Notes under the pieces: generated by a model | Database searches by the model: none | Told to the model about the DNA's origin: nothing | Seen by the model: only the letters and a program-made list of their open reading frames with translations | NCBI RefSeq assembly: GCF_003315135.1 | Contig: NZ_QNRK01000020.1 | Span: 62,001-126,000, forward strand | From: Roseiarcus fermentans | Lineage (GTDB): Bacteria; Pseudomonadota; Alphaproteobacteria; Rhizobiales; Beijerinckiaceae | Direction of reading: 5' to 3' | Length of the DNA: 64,000 nt | Translations under genes and position numbers: made by a program | Shown: positions 16,056 to 24,927 of the stretch, one piece after another | Layout: the number at the start of each line of letters is the position of its first letter | How positions within the stretch are numbered: the first letter of the stretch is position 1

Positions 16056-16463
16056 ATGAGGGCAATGTCGTCGTCCGCTGTCTGGACTTTCGACGACTTT
16101 CAGCCGGGGTTGGTGCTGGGACGCCCCGCGATCGCTTTGGATGCGCTGCGGCTCGCTCATTGGACAGCGATCTACGGCTCATCCTCGGCGACGCCCGACC
16201 GCTTGCCATCGGGGCTGCTCGTTGCAGCCATGATGGAATCCTATCTTCGCGCCGTTCAGCCCCGGCCGCCCGGAAACATTCACGCCAGGCAGGGGCTGAA
16301 ATTCAGCGGCACAGCAAAACCTGGCGAAGAACTTCGGGCTGAAGTCGCATGCATCGGCAAGGAACTGAGCAGAGAGCGTCGTTGGGTCACCTTCGGCGTA
16401 ACGCTCCGCTGCGGAATCCAAAATGTGCTGAGCGGCGAAATTCAAACGATCTGGGCCAGGTGA
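16056..16463 (+). CDS. MaoC-like hotdog protein lacking the catalytic dyad
   Basis: The 135-residue hotdog-fold protein is the first gene of a plus-strand beta-oxidation operon. The opening WTFDDFQPGLVLGRPAIALD is MaoC-like, but where R-specific hydratases carry the D-x(4)-H active site this one reads HWTAIYGSS. The next gene, 10 bp downstream, encodes a second small MaoC protein with an intact dyad. This arrangement resembles heteromeric hydratases of sterol side-chain degradation (ChsH1/ChsH2), in which one subunit is structural. I infer such a pair here. Confidence 0.78.
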   Translation: MRAMSSSAVWTFDDFQPGLVLGRPAIALDALRLAHWTAIYGSSSATPDRLPSGLLVAAMMESYLRAVQPRPPGNIHARQGLKFSGTAKPGEELRAEVACIGKELSRERRWVTFGVTLRCGIQNVLSGEIQTIWAR

Positions 16464-16473
16464 GGAGCCGCCG

Positions 16474-16872
16474 ATGACGCTCGGTCCAAAAATCGCCCCG
16501 CCGCCCGAACTGGTGTGGACGCAGCTGCAGACCGACGCCGAGACCGTGCGTCGCTATGCGGAACTGACCGCGGACTTCAATCCCATTCATCTCGACCCGG
16601 AGTTCGCCAAGGGAACTCCGTTCGGCGTTCCGATTGTCCACGGCACCCTGGGGCTCAATCTGGTGATCGAGTCCATCGAGAGAACGTTCGGGACACTCCC
16701 GGCCGGCGTGTCGATCGAAGTGAGGTTCAGCAGGCCGGTGCCTGTGGGTTCAATCATCCGCGCCGGCGGAAGCCTCCGCGACCCCACAACCGGAACCTAC
16801 GAGATTTTTGTCGAGACCCATGACGGCCAGCGCGCTCTGGAGGGCGCCTGCGTGATCGGCGTTCCCGACTGA
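16474..16872 (+). CDS. MaoC-type enoyl-CoA hydratase, catalytic subunit
   Basis: The 132-residue single-hotdog protein has the R-hydratase motif DFNPIHLDPEFAK, with Asp near residue 34 and His near 39. This matches (R)-specific enoyl-CoA hydratases that add water to a trans-2-enoyl-CoA. The downstream SDR resembles (3R)-hydroxyacyl-CoA dehydrogenases, so the pathway probably runs through R-3-hydroxyacyl-CoA instead of the S isomers of classical beta-oxidation. It probably works with the dyad-less hotdog protein just upstream. Confidence 0.88.
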   Translation: MTLGPKIAPPPELVWTQLQTDAETVRRYAELTADFNPIHLDPEFAKGTPFGVPIVHGTLGLNLVIESIERTFGTLPAGVSIEVRFSRPVPVGSIIRAGGSLRDPTTGTYEIFVETHDGQRALEGACVIGVPD

Positions 16873-16900
16873 CACGAAACAAGACCGGAGCCAATCGAGA

Positions 16901-18055
16901 ATGACGGACGCAGTCGACGACGCCACATTCAGCCAGCTGGAGAACGCCGTTCAACGTTTCGTCGCCGAACGCCTCGTTCCCAATGAGATGCGTCTCGAGA
17001 TCGAGGACGAAGTCCCAGAAGACATCGTCGCAGAGATGAGGGACCTTGGCCTGTTCGGCCTGACGATCCCGCCGGAGTACGGCGGCCTCGGCCTCAATGC
17101 GCGCCAGGAAACCCGGCTCGCACAGATCTTCGGTCACACGGCGCTGGCCTTCAGGTCGGTGTTCGGGACCAATATCGGCATCGGCGCTCGCGGCCTGATC
17201 CTCGAAGGCACCGACGAGCAGAAGCAGAACCACCTGCCGAAGCTCGCCAGTGGCGAGCTGATTTCCGCCTTTGCGCTGACCGAGCCCGATACCGGCTCCG
17301 ACCCCGCGAGTCTGACCACGCGCGCCGTCCGCGACGGCGACGACTACGTGATCAGCGGCGTCAAGCGATACATCACCAATGCGCAGCGCGCCGGGCTGTT
17401 CACCGTGATGGCGCGCACAGAGTTCGACAAGCTCGGCGCCGACGCGATCTCGGCGTTTCTCGTGCCGCGCGAAACGCCGGGCGTCACCGTCGGCAAGAAG
17501 GACCGCAAGATGGGGCAGCGCGGCACGACGACCTCGGACGTGATGTTCGACAATGTTCGGGCGCCGGCCAGCGCGATCATCGGCGAAATTCCCGGCCGCG
17601 GCTTCCGGCTCGCCATGCGCGTCCTCGATCGCGGACGCATCCATATCGCTGCGCTGGCCACCGGAATGTGCGATCGGCTGATCGCCGAGATGGTGGGCTT
17701 CGCCAAGGAGCGGCGCCAGTTCGGCAAACCGATCGCCGAGTATCAACTCGTCCAGGCGATGATCGCGGACAGCCACACCGAATATTTGGCCGCCAGGTCA
17801 TTGGTCGAGCACACGGCTGCGCTCTACGACCGCGACGGCGCCGCACGGACGGAAGCGTCCGCCGCCAAATACTTTGCGACCGAGGCGGTCGGCCGCGTCG
17901 CCGATCGCGCGGTCCAGGTTCACGGCGGCGCTGGCTACATGAGCGAATACGCGGTCGAACGCTTCTATCGAGACGTGCGCCTGCTCCGCATTTACGAAGG
18001 CACGAGCCAGATCCAACAATTGCTGATCGCCCGTCAGGTTATCAAGGGGACTTGA
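16901..18055 (+). CDS. acyl-CoA dehydrogenase (C-terminal catalytic Glu type)
   Basis: The 384-residue protein has all ACAD domains: FALTEPDTGSDPASL near residue 130, a middle beta barrel, and the C-terminal motif RIYEGTSQIQQ with the catalytic Glu near residue 366. It differs in active-site type from the divergent ACAD at 14077, which uses the other position. It introduces the 2,3 double bond in the acyl-CoA, passing electrons to ETF. Gene order (hydratases, ACAD, SDR, thiolase, CoA-transferase) supports one beta-oxidation operon. Chain specificity is not clear. Confidence 0.92.
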   Translation: MTDAVDDATFSQLENAVQRFVAERLVPNEMRLEIEDEVPEDIVAEMRDLGLFGLTIPPEYGGLGLNARQETRLAQIFGHTALAFRSVFGTNIGIGARGLILEGTDEQKQNHLPKLASGELISAFALTEPDTGSDPASLTTRAVRDGDDYVISGVKRYITNAQRAGLFTVMARTEFDKLGADAISAFLVPRETPGVTVGKKDRKMGQRGTTTSDVMFDNVRAPASAIIGEIPGRGFRLAMRVLDRGRIHIAALATGMCDRLIAEMVGFAKERRQFGKPIAEYQLVQAMIADSHTEYLAARSLVEHTAALYDRDGAARTEASAAKYFATEAVGRVADRAVQVHGGAGYMSEYAVERFYRDVRLLRIYEGTSQIQQLLIARQVIKGT

Positions 18056-18057
18056 TT

Positions 18058-18978
18058 ATGGACGCCGCCAAAATGCTCGACGGCAAGGTCGTTCTGGTCA
18101 CTGGATCGGGCGGCGGGATCGGGCGCGATATCGCGCTGATGGCCGGCGCGCACGGCGCCAGGGTCGTGGTCAACGATGTCGGAGCCACGCTTGACGGTCG
18201 CGGCCAGGACCGTGGACCCGCGGACAGCGTCGCTGAAGAGATTCGATCCGCGGGCGGAATCGCCGTCGCCAACTTTGACAGCGTCGCTGAGTCGGAGGGA
18301 GCGGAACGGATCGTGCGCAGCGCAATCGATGCGTTCGGACATCTCGATGGCGTCGTCAACAACGCCGGCATTCTGCGCGACGTCATTTTCCATAAGATGT
18401 CGCCCGAGCAATGGGACCAGGTCCTGAAGGTTCACCTCTATGGCAGCTTCAACGTCAGCAGGATCGCCGCCACCTGCTTCAAGGAGCAGCAGTCCGGCGC
18501 GCTGGTCCACATGACCTCGACCTCGGGGTTGATCGGCAACTTGGCCCAGGCGAACTATTCGGCGGCAAAGCTCGGCATCGTCGGACTGTCCAAGTCGATC
18601 GCGCTCGACATGCGCCGCTTCGGTGTCCGCTCGAATTGCGTCGCCCCCTTCGCTTGGAGCCGCATGGTCAGCGCCATCAAGATCGACTCGCTCGAGCAGC
18701 AGGAGCGTGTCACGCGCCTGCAACAGATGACGCCGGCCAAGGTCGCGCCGCTGGTGGTCTATCTCCTTTCCAGCCGCGCGACGAGCGTGACCGGACAGAT
18801 ATTCTGCGTCCGCAACAACGAGATCTTCTTATTCAGTCAACCGCGGCCGGTCCGCTCCGTGCAACGCGAGCAGGGATGGACGCCGGAGCAGGTCGCGGAC
18901 CATGCGATGCCGGCGCTATCGGCGAGCTTTCATCAGCTCGACGTCTCGGCCGACGTGTTTTCCTGGGACCCGGTCTGA
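18058..18978 (+). CDS. SDR, (3R)-hydroxyacyl-CoA dehydrogenase-like
   Basis: The 306-residue protein starts two bases after the ACAD stop. The cofactor motif is TGSGGGIGRDIA and the active site YSAAK. The insert NDVGATLDGRGQDRGPAD followed by VAEEI is characteristic of the dehydrogenase unit of peroxisomal multifunctional enzyme type 2 (17-beta-HSD4) and its bacterial relatives, which oxidise (3R)-hydroxyacyl-CoA. With the upstream MaoC hydratases this defines an R-specific beta-oxidation module. Confidence 0.88.
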   Translation: MDAAKMLDGKVVLVTGSGGGIGRDIALMAGAHGARVVVNDVGATLDGRGQDRGPADSVAEEIRSAGGIAVANFDSVAESEGAERIVRSAIDAFGHLDGVVNNAGILRDVIFHKMSPEQWDQVLKVHLYGSFNVSRIAATCFKEQQSGALVHMTSTSGLIGNLAQANYSAAKLGIVGLSKSIALDMRRFGVRSNCVAPFAWSRMVSAIKIDSLEQQERVTRLQQMTPAKVAPLVVYLLSSRATSVTGQIFCVRNNEIFLFSQPRPVRSVQREQGWTPEQVADHAMPALSASFHQLDVSADVFSWDPV

Positions 18979-19009
18979 ATCCGCTGCTCGCGAAGAAGGA
19001 TATCGAGAC

Positions 19010-20206
19010 ATGCGCCGCGCTGCGATCGTCAGCCCACTGCGCACACCCGTCGGCCGGTTCGGAGGAGCGCTGAAGGACCTTTCCGTCGAGGGTCTCGGGG
19101 CGATCCTGGTCAACGCTTTGCTTGAGCGGACGAGGCTGGATCCGGCCCTCGTCGAGGACGTGGTGTTCGCACAGTCCTACGCCAATTCCGAAACGCCGTG
19201 CGTCGGACGCTGGATCGCGCTCGAGGCGGGGCTGCCGATCGGCGTGCCGGGCATGCAGATCGATCGGCGTTGCGGCGGGGGCCTCCAATCGGTCGTGACG
19301 GCGGCGATGATGGTGCAGACCGGCGCCTGCGACGTCGTCATCGCCGGCGGCGTGGAGAGCATGAGCAACATCGAGCACTACACGACCGGCGTCCGATGGG
19401 GGACGCGCTCCGGTTCGCCCATCCTGTACGACAGGCTCGATCGCGGACGCGAGCGCTCGCAGCCGGTCCATCGCTTCGGCCATATCTCCGGCATGATCGA
19501 GACGGCCGAGAACCTGTCGCGGAAATACGCGATCTCGCGCGAAGCAGCCGACAGCTACGCCGCGGGCAGTCACAAGCGCGCGGCTGATGCGTGGGCGGAT
19601 GGTCGCATGGCGGCGGAGGTCGTCCCGGTCAGCGTACCGGTGACGCGCGGTGAAGCTGTCGTCGTCGGGCAAGACGAAGGCGTCCGCGCCGACACGACCG
19701 CCGAGTCGCTTGCTCGTCTGCGCCCCATCCGGTCGGGCGGGACGGTGACGGCCGGCAACGCCGCGCAGCAGAATGATGCGGCCGCCGTCTGCCTGGTCGT
19801 CGCAGAGGATCGGCTGGACACGCTCGGCGTCACGCCGGACGCCTTTCTGGTCGGCTGGGCCGCAGCCGGATGCGAACCTGCAGAGATGGGGATCGGGCCG
19901 GTCCCCGCGACCGAGAAGCTCATGCGCCGGATCGGCTTGTCGGTCGCTGACATGGACCTGATCGAGATCAACGAGGCTTTCGCCTGTCAGGTTCTCGCCG
20001 TGCTCCAGTCCTGGCGCGGGGTCGACGAACAGCGAGTCAATGTCAACGGCTCGGGCATTTCGCTGGGACATCCGATCGGCGCGACCGGAGTCCGCATCCT
20101 GACGACGCTCGTGCACGAAATGAAACGCCGAGGCGCTCGCTATGGGCTCGAGACGATGTGCGTCGGCGGCGGCCAGGGCGTCGCAGCCGTCTTCGAGCGT
20201 GCATGA
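19010..20206 (+). CDS. acetyl-CoA C-acyltransferase (thiolase)
   Basis: The 398-residue thiolase has the nucleophilic Cys near residue 88 in DRRCGGGLQS (the usual motif is N-x-x-C-G-S-G), the His near 354 in GHPIGATG, and the second Cys near 384 in CVGGGQG. It cleaves 3-ketoacyl-CoA with CoA to release acetyl-CoA as the last step of the operon's beta-oxidation. The start at 19010 (MRRAAIVSP) follows a 31-bp gap from the SDR stop. Biosynthetic acetoacetyl-CoA synthesis is a less likely alternative in this context. Confidence 0.93.
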   Translation: MRRAAIVSPLRTPVGRFGGALKDLSVEGLGAILVNALLERTRLDPALVEDVVFAQSYANSETPCVGRWIALEAGLPIGVPGMQIDRRCGGGLQSVVTAAMMVQTGACDVVIAGGVESMSNIEHYTTGVRWGTRSGSPILYDRLDRGRERSQPVHRFGHISGMIETAENLSRKYAISREAADSYAAGSHKRAADAWADGRMAAEVVPVSVPVTRGEAVVVGQDEGVRADTTAESLARLRPIRSGGTVTAGNAAQQNDAAAVCLVVAEDRLDTLGVTPDAFLVGWAAAGCEPAEMGIGPVPATEKLMRRIGLSVADMDLIEINEAFACQVLAVLQSWRGVDEQRVNVNGSGISLGHPIGATGVRILTTLVHEMKRRGARYGLETMCVGGGQGVAAVFERA

Positions 20207-20217
20207 GGCATACGGAT

Positions 20218-21468
20218 ATGCCGACCGTCGTCGAACTCGACTGTCTCGACTTCGCGGCGCTGGTCCGGCCCGGGGAGATGATCTGCTGGGGCCAGGCCTC
20301 GGCCGAGCCGCTGGCGCTGACGAGCCGCCTCATGGCGCAACGGCAAAGGGTCGGCGGTTTTAGAGCTTTCATCGGCATCAGTCTGTCCGAGACGCCAGAC
20401 CCCGCTTATGCAGACAGCGTGCGGTTCAGCTCGTTCTGCGGAACGGGGACCAACAGGAGATTGGCGTCGGCCGGCGTGCTCGACATATTTCCGGCGCACT
20501 ATTCCGACCTGCCGGGCGTGCTGGGCGAGAAGGTCGATGTGCTCATGCTGCAACTCGCCGAGCACCCGCAAGGCGGCCGCTTCAGCCTGTCTTGCGCGAG
20601 CGACTATGTCGAGGATCTGGCGAAATCCGCCAGGATCGTGATCGCCGAGGTCAATCGGCAAGCGCCCTATACTTCGGCCGAGATCGCCATCGACGATATC
20701 GACGTGATCGTCCGAACGGATCGACGCTTGCTCGAAATGGGGCGGCGCGAACCGAGCGAACTCGACCTCAGGATCGCTGCGAATGTGGCGGCGCTGATCG
20801 AGGATGGGGCGACGCTGCAATTCGGTCTCGGAGCCCTGTCCGATCGCGTTGCGGATTTGCTGAGCGATCGCCGGGAGCTCGGACTCCACACCGGCGTCCT
20901 CACGGACGGCGCAATGCGCCTGATCGAGGGCGGCGCGATAACAAATTCTCGCAAGCCGATCGATACGGGGTATTCGGTCGCGGGCACGCTGCTCGGAAGC
21001 GGCAGGCTGCTCGCCTTCGCGCACATGAACGCATCGATCCGATTGCGCCCTGTCGGCGTCACGCATGCATTCGGGACGCTGGCGGCGCTTCCCGCTCTCA
21101 CCGCGATCAATTCGGCGCTGGAGGTGGACCTTTTCGGTCAGATCAACACCGAGGCGGTTGGCAAGGACTATGTCGGGGCCATCGGAGGCGCCGTCGACTT
21201 TCTGCGAGGGGCGCGCGCGTCGAAAGGGGGGCTGCCCATAATCGCCTTGCCGTCGGTGGCGCATGTTAACGGCGAAACGAAAAGCAGGATCGTCCCCCGT
21301 CTCTCAGGCGCCGCAACGATCGCCCGCGCCGACGCGGCGATTATCGTAACCGAACATGGCGCCGTCGACCTGCGGGGGCTGTCGCTGCTCGAGCGCGTTG
21401 GAAGTCTCATTTCAATTGCGGCGCCGCAGTTCCGTGACGAGCTGATGGCCTCGACGCGAACGCGATAG
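20218..21468 (+). CDS. acetyl-CoA hydrolase/CoA-transferase family protein
   Basis: The protein is 416 residues of the class-I CoA-transferase type found in 4-hydroxybutyrate or succinyl-CoA:acetate transferases. The catalytic Glu is expected near residue 312 in GQINTEAVG, followed by GAIGGAVDFLRGA. I start at ATG 20218 because GAGG lies 9 nt upstream; an ATG at 20203, overlapping the thiolase stop, is also in frame. It may activate the pathway's acid substrate using acetyl-CoA, closing the cycle with the upstream thiolase. Confidence 0.85.
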   Translation: MPTVVELDCLDFAALVRPGEMICWGQASAEPLALTSRLMAQRQRVGGFRAFIGISLSETPDPAYADSVRFSSFCGTGTNRRLASAGVLDIFPAHYSDLPGVLGEKVDVLMLQLAEHPQGGRFSLSCASDYVEDLAKSARIVIAEVNRQAPYTSAEIAIDDIDVIVRTDRRLLEMGRREPSELDLRIAANVAALIEDGATLQFGLGALSDRVADLLSDRRELGLHTGVLTDGAMRLIEGGAITNSRKPIDTGYSVAGTLLGSGRLLAFAHMNASIRLRPVGVTHAFGTLAALPALTAINSALEVDLFGQINTEAVGKDYVGAIGGAVDFLRGARASKGGLPIIALPSVAHVNGETKSRIVPRLSGAATIARADAAIIVTEHGAVDLRGLSLLERVGSLISIAAPQFRDELMASTRTR

Positions 21469-21523
21469 GACGCTTCGATCTCTCCTGGTCCCAGAGGGCC
21501 GTCCGCGCGGGCGCATAACTGAA

Positions 21524-21558
21524 GGCCCTTCCCGCCGCGAGGAAGGCCGTCGCATTTT
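21524..21558. terminator. bidirectional terminator-like hairpin between convergent operons
   Basis: GGCCCTTCC and GGAAGGCC form a stem with a one-base bulge and an 8-nt loop, followed by ATTTTT on the plus strand. It lies exactly between the convergent CoA-transferase and amidase genes, where a terminator is expected. Confidence 0.5.
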
Positions 21559-22983
21559 TCAGGCGCGGACCGGTGGCAGCCGGTTCTTCCACGGCCGCGC
21601 AGTTTCGAGCTGCGCGGCGAGCCGAAACAGCATCGCCTCGTCGCCGAAATGTGCGGTGAACATCATGCCGAGAGGGAGCCCGGCGGCGTTCCAGGCGAGC
21701 GGCGCTGACATTGATGGCTGACCGCTCATATTGAACATGCTCGTGCCCGGCACGTAGCGACGCAGCAATGGCCGGATCTCGCCAAGTCGATCGGACATGG
21801 TGTCGATTTCGCCGATCCGCACCGGCGGCTGGCACAAGGTCGGCGAGAGGAAGATGTCGCAGCGCTCGAAGAAGCTGGTGAGGCTCCTCTTGATGAGAAA
21901 CGCGCGTTGCAGCGCGACGACGTAATCAATTGCGCTGACGCTCCGCGCGGCGTCCGCGTAGGCGAGCGTCAGCTTTTCGAAGTCGTCAGACGTCATAGGG
22001 CGACCAAACGCCTCCTCGGCGGATCGCAGCGCGGCGCCGGTGTTGGCGGAGATGACGGCGGGGGCGACCGTCGAAGGATCGGCGGCGAGTACGGGCGCGC
22101 GTTCCTCGACATGATGGCCAAGGCCTTCGAGCATCCGTGCGACGTCCCGCACGGCGGCGGCGACCTCGGAGTCGATGGCGTCGCCATGAGGCGTCCTGTC
22201 GGTGAACGAGATGCGCAGACGGCCGGGATCGCGGCCGACCTCCTCGAGGAACGAGCGCTCGGGCTCGGGCGCATAATAGAGGCTCGTCGCCTCGGGGCCG
22301 TGTGTGGCGTCGAGCATCGCCGCGCTGTCGCGCACGCTGATGCTGACGACGTGGCTGCACGAGAAGCCGCCCCAGCCCTCGCCCTTGTCCGGTCCGACCG
22401 GGGTGCGGGCGCGTGTCGGCTTCAGGCCGAAGACGCCGCAGGCCGACGCCGGAATCCGAATCGAGCCGCCACCGTCGGTCGCGTGGGCCATTGGGAGGAT
22501 CCGCGCCGCAACGGCCGCCGCGGCGCCGCCAGATGAGCCGCCGGACGAGTGATCGAGATTCCAGGGATTGCGTGTGGGGCCGTGCAAGCGACATTCCGTG
22601 GTCGGCATGCAGCCGAGTTCCGGGCTGGCGCTTTTGCCGAAGATGGTGAGCCCGGCGGCGAGATGGCGTTCGGCGATCGTGCCGGTGTGATCGGCGACAT
22701 GATCCTTGTAGAGGTTTGCGCCGAATGTGGTTCGGGTTCCCTTGATGAGGTCGAGGTCCTTGAGAAGGAACGGCACTCCGGTGAACGGCCCTTCCGGGAG
22801 GCCTGCCTCGATCTGGCGCCGAGCGAAGTCCTCATGGCGGACCACGACAGCGTTGATGGCGGGATCGACGCGCTCGGTGCGCGCCACGGCTTCATCAAGG
22901 AGTTCGCGCGCGCTGACCTCTTTTCGGCGAACCAGTTCGGCCAACCCCAAGGCGTCGTAGTCGCCAAATTCCTCAAAAGCCAT
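21559..22983 (-). CDS. amidase-signature-family hydrolase, 6-aminohexanoate-cyclic-dimer-hydrolase-like
   Basis: The 474-residue protein has the amidase-signature Ser-cisSer-Lys triad: Lys near residue 75 in PFLLKDLDL, cis-Ser near 150 in the SSGGSSGG run, and the nucleophile Ser near 174 in [10 protein letters not shown]. It hydrolyses a carboxamide. The architecture is that of NylA-like amidases, and a NylB-like hydrolase is encoded 8 kb away in the same island, so an amide oligomer, lactam or N-acyl amino acid is a reasonable substrate. It is probably the last gene of a long minus-strand operon led by the liv genes. Confidence 0.88.
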   Translation of the reverse strand: MAFEEFGDYDALGLAELVRRKEVSARELLDEAVARTERVDPAINAVVVRHEDFARRQIEAGLPEGPFTGVPFLLKDLDLIKGTRTTFGANLYKDHVADHTGTIAERHLAAGLTIFGKSASPELGCMPTTECRLHGPTRNPWNLDHSSGGSSGGAAAAVAARILPMAHATDGGGSIRIPASACGVFGLKPTRARTPVGPDKGEGWGGFSCSHVVSISVRDSAAMLDATHGPEATSLYYAPEPERSFLEEVGRDPGRLRISFTDRTPHGDAIDSEVAAAVRDVARMLEGLGHHVEERAPVLAADPSTVAPAVISANTGAALRSAEEAFGRPMTSDDFEKLTLAYADAARSVSAIDYVVALQRAFLIKRSLTSFFERCDIFLSPTLCQPPVRIGEIDTMSDRLGEIRPLLRRYVPGTSMFNMSGQPSMSAPLAWNAAGLPLGMMFTAHFGDEAMLFRLAAQLETARPWKNRLPPVRA

Positions 22984-23088
22984 GCGTGTCTCTCAAAGTC
23001 CTCGAATGCGCTCGACGGATTTCGTGGTCACGAGGTGCGGCCACGCCGTCGGGAGAGTGCGCTTCCCAAGCCAGAGGCGGGTTGTCGT

Positions 23089-23502
23089 TCAGGCCGCCGG
23101 CTGCGGAAACGCTCCCAGTACTTTCTCGACGAGGGCCGAATCGTTATATTCCCTGATCTGTTTGATCCGCCCGTTCTCGATCCGGAACACCATGCAATAG
23201 TCGTTGTCGTAGCGGACGCCGGCCTTCGTGACGTTATCGCCCCTGGCTTCGACAACGACGGTGTCGCCTTCGGCAATGAAGTTATAAGCGACGGTGCGCA
23301 TTCGGTCCGCCAGCAACGAGCGGACGTGCGCTCCGAGCCCGAGAACGGCGTCGCGACCCTGGAACGTCCGCGACCACGACCATTGGCCCGTGATGACCCA
23401 GCTTACATCGTCGGCAAGATGGTCGACGAGGGTGCTGCCACTGCGATTGGCGGAATCAGCAAAGATCTGTTGCACGAGCTTCTTGTTTTCAAGGGCGTCC
23501 AT
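23089..23502 (-). CDS. SnoaL/NTF2-like small protein
   Basis: The 137-residue protein starts at ATG 23502 (MDALENKKLVQQIFADSANR). The layout matches SnoaL-like NTF2 folds: an N-terminal helix, LADDVSWVITGQW, FQGRDAV, then VVVEARGDNVTKAGVRY and DNDYCMVFRIENGRIKQIREY. Members act as small isomerases, hydrolases or dehydratases, or as binding subunits; the reaction here is unknown. It lies in the operon between the nitronate-monooxygenase-like gene and the amidase. Confidence 0.8.
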   Translation of the reverse strand: MDALENKKLVQQIFADSANRSGSTLVDHLADDVSWVITGQWSWSRTFQGRDAVLGLGAHVRSLLADRMRTVAYNFIAEGDTVVVEARGDNVTKAGVRYDNDYCMVFRIENGRIKQIREYNDSALVEKVLGAFPQPAA

Positions 23503-23694
23503 GGCGCGCTCCGTTGGGAAGGATGAATGTTGGCTCTCTTCTGGGCTGACCGGGAACGCGGACGCTCGCGCCAGTTCCTGGTCGCGCATCGAAGGTTGGC
23601 GCCGCGCCGTCGACGTCGGATCGGCGAGCGTCCGACGGCGAGGGCCGCCGGGCATAGACTCGAATTCGGTTGTGCGTTCGCTCTGGCTCCAACG

Positions 23695-24663
23695 TCACGC
23701 GGCCTCCCAGCGCCGGAGGCGACGCAAAGCCGCCTCGTACTCTTGCGCGAGACGCTCTACGATCTCAGCGGTGGGCAGGACCTCTTTGATATTGCCGGCC
23801 CCTTGCCCCGCGCTCCAGATGTCCTTCCATGCCGCGGGCTTTGCGCCGCCCGTGGCAAAGTTCATTTTACGCGTCTCGGCGCTGCGCACCTCTTCGAGAT
23901 CGAGTCCAGCTCGCACAATGCTGTTGACCAGATAGTTTCCGTGAGCCCCCGAGAACAGAGGCGTGTAGAGGATGTCGGCAGACGTCGCCTCGACGAGCAT
24001 TTGCTTGTGAAGCGGATTGGCCATCGATTCTTGCGACGCGATGAACCGTGTTCCCAAATAGGCGAGGTCCGCCCCGATCGCCCTCGCAGCGAGAATGGAG
24101 CCGCCTTCGGACATGGCGCCTGCGAGAACCACGATCCCGTCATAGAACGATTTCACTTCGTTCACGAAGGCGAATGGATTCAACGTCCCGCCGTGACCGC
24201 CCGCGCCCGCACACACCAGGATGAGCCCGTCCACGCCCGCTTCAGCCGCCCTCTTTGCGTGTCGAAGAGCGACGACATCGTGCAGCACGATGCCGCCGTA
24301 TCCATGAACGGCCTCAACCACCTTGTCGGGGGCGGACAGGGATGTGATCACGATCGGGACCTCGTAGCTGACACAGGTCGCGAGGTCCTGCTCCAGACGT
24401 TTGTTACTCGGATGAACGATCAGGTTCACCGCGTAAGGCGCCGCCTTTTGCTTGGTCTTCGCCTCGAATTCGGAAATCCGGAACTCGATTTGAGAGAGCC
24501 ACGCGTCAAGTTCTTCCTGAGGTCGGGCGTTGAGGGCGGGAAAGGCTCCAACGACCCCCGCGCAACATTGCGCCGCCACCAGATCTACGCCCGAGACAAG
24601 AAACATAGGCGCAGCGATCACCGGAAGCCTCAATCGGCCAGCCAAGACTGCGGGGACCACCAT
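23695..24663 (-). CDS. nitronate-monooxygenase-family flavoprotein
   Basis: The 322-residue TIM-barrel FMN protein starts LAGRLRLPVIAAPMFLVSG, and the middle carries LILVCAGAGGHGG and DLAYLGTRFIASQE, the FMN-phosphate and active-site blocks of nitronate monooxygenases and 2-nitropropane dioxygenase-like enzymes. Many family members have other roles, including enoyl-reductase-like ones, and the context does not settle it. It sits downstream of the substrate-binding protein in the liv operon after a 265-bp gap that holds no recognisable gene. Confidence 0.85.
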   Translation of the reverse strand: MVVPAVLAGRLRLPVIAAPMFLVSGVDLVAAQCCAGVVGAFPALNARPQEELDAWLSQIEFRISEFEAKTKQKAAPYAVNLIVHPSNKRLEQDLATCVSYEVPIVITSLSAPDKVVEAVHGYGGIVLHDVVALRHAKRAAEAGVDGLILVCAGAGGHGGTLNPFAFVNEVKSFYDGIVVLAGAMSEGGSILAARAIGADLAYLGTRFIASQESMANPLHKQMLVEATSADILYTPLFSGAHGNYLVNSIVRAGLDLEEVRSAETRKMNFATGGAKPAAWKDIWSAGQGAGNIKEVLPTAEIVERLAQEYEAALRRLRRWEAA

Positions 24664-24927
24664 TATGAAGACTCGCTGGTTTGGCAGCGCATGTTAACGC
24701 GCCGCCCGTATGTGGCGTTCGGATTGAACAAGGCGACACAACACGCCGCCCTGCCTATCTCTGCGCTTTCTGGTTGAGTCGATTTCTACGATGAGAGGTA
24801 TTTTGTCGCCGAAAGCGAAGAGCCTCTTGGGACCCCGCGAGTTCAAGGCTGCGTTCGCGGCGATTGATTCCTCGTCGATCCTCAAATGATGATCACGTCG
24901 TTCGAGATGGTTCCGAAATCCGCCGGG

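Noticed and set aside
24694-24885. 63-residue minus-strand ORF between the binding protein and the NMO gene
   Set aside because: No domain, RBS or conservation signal; could be a relic, but cannot be supported.
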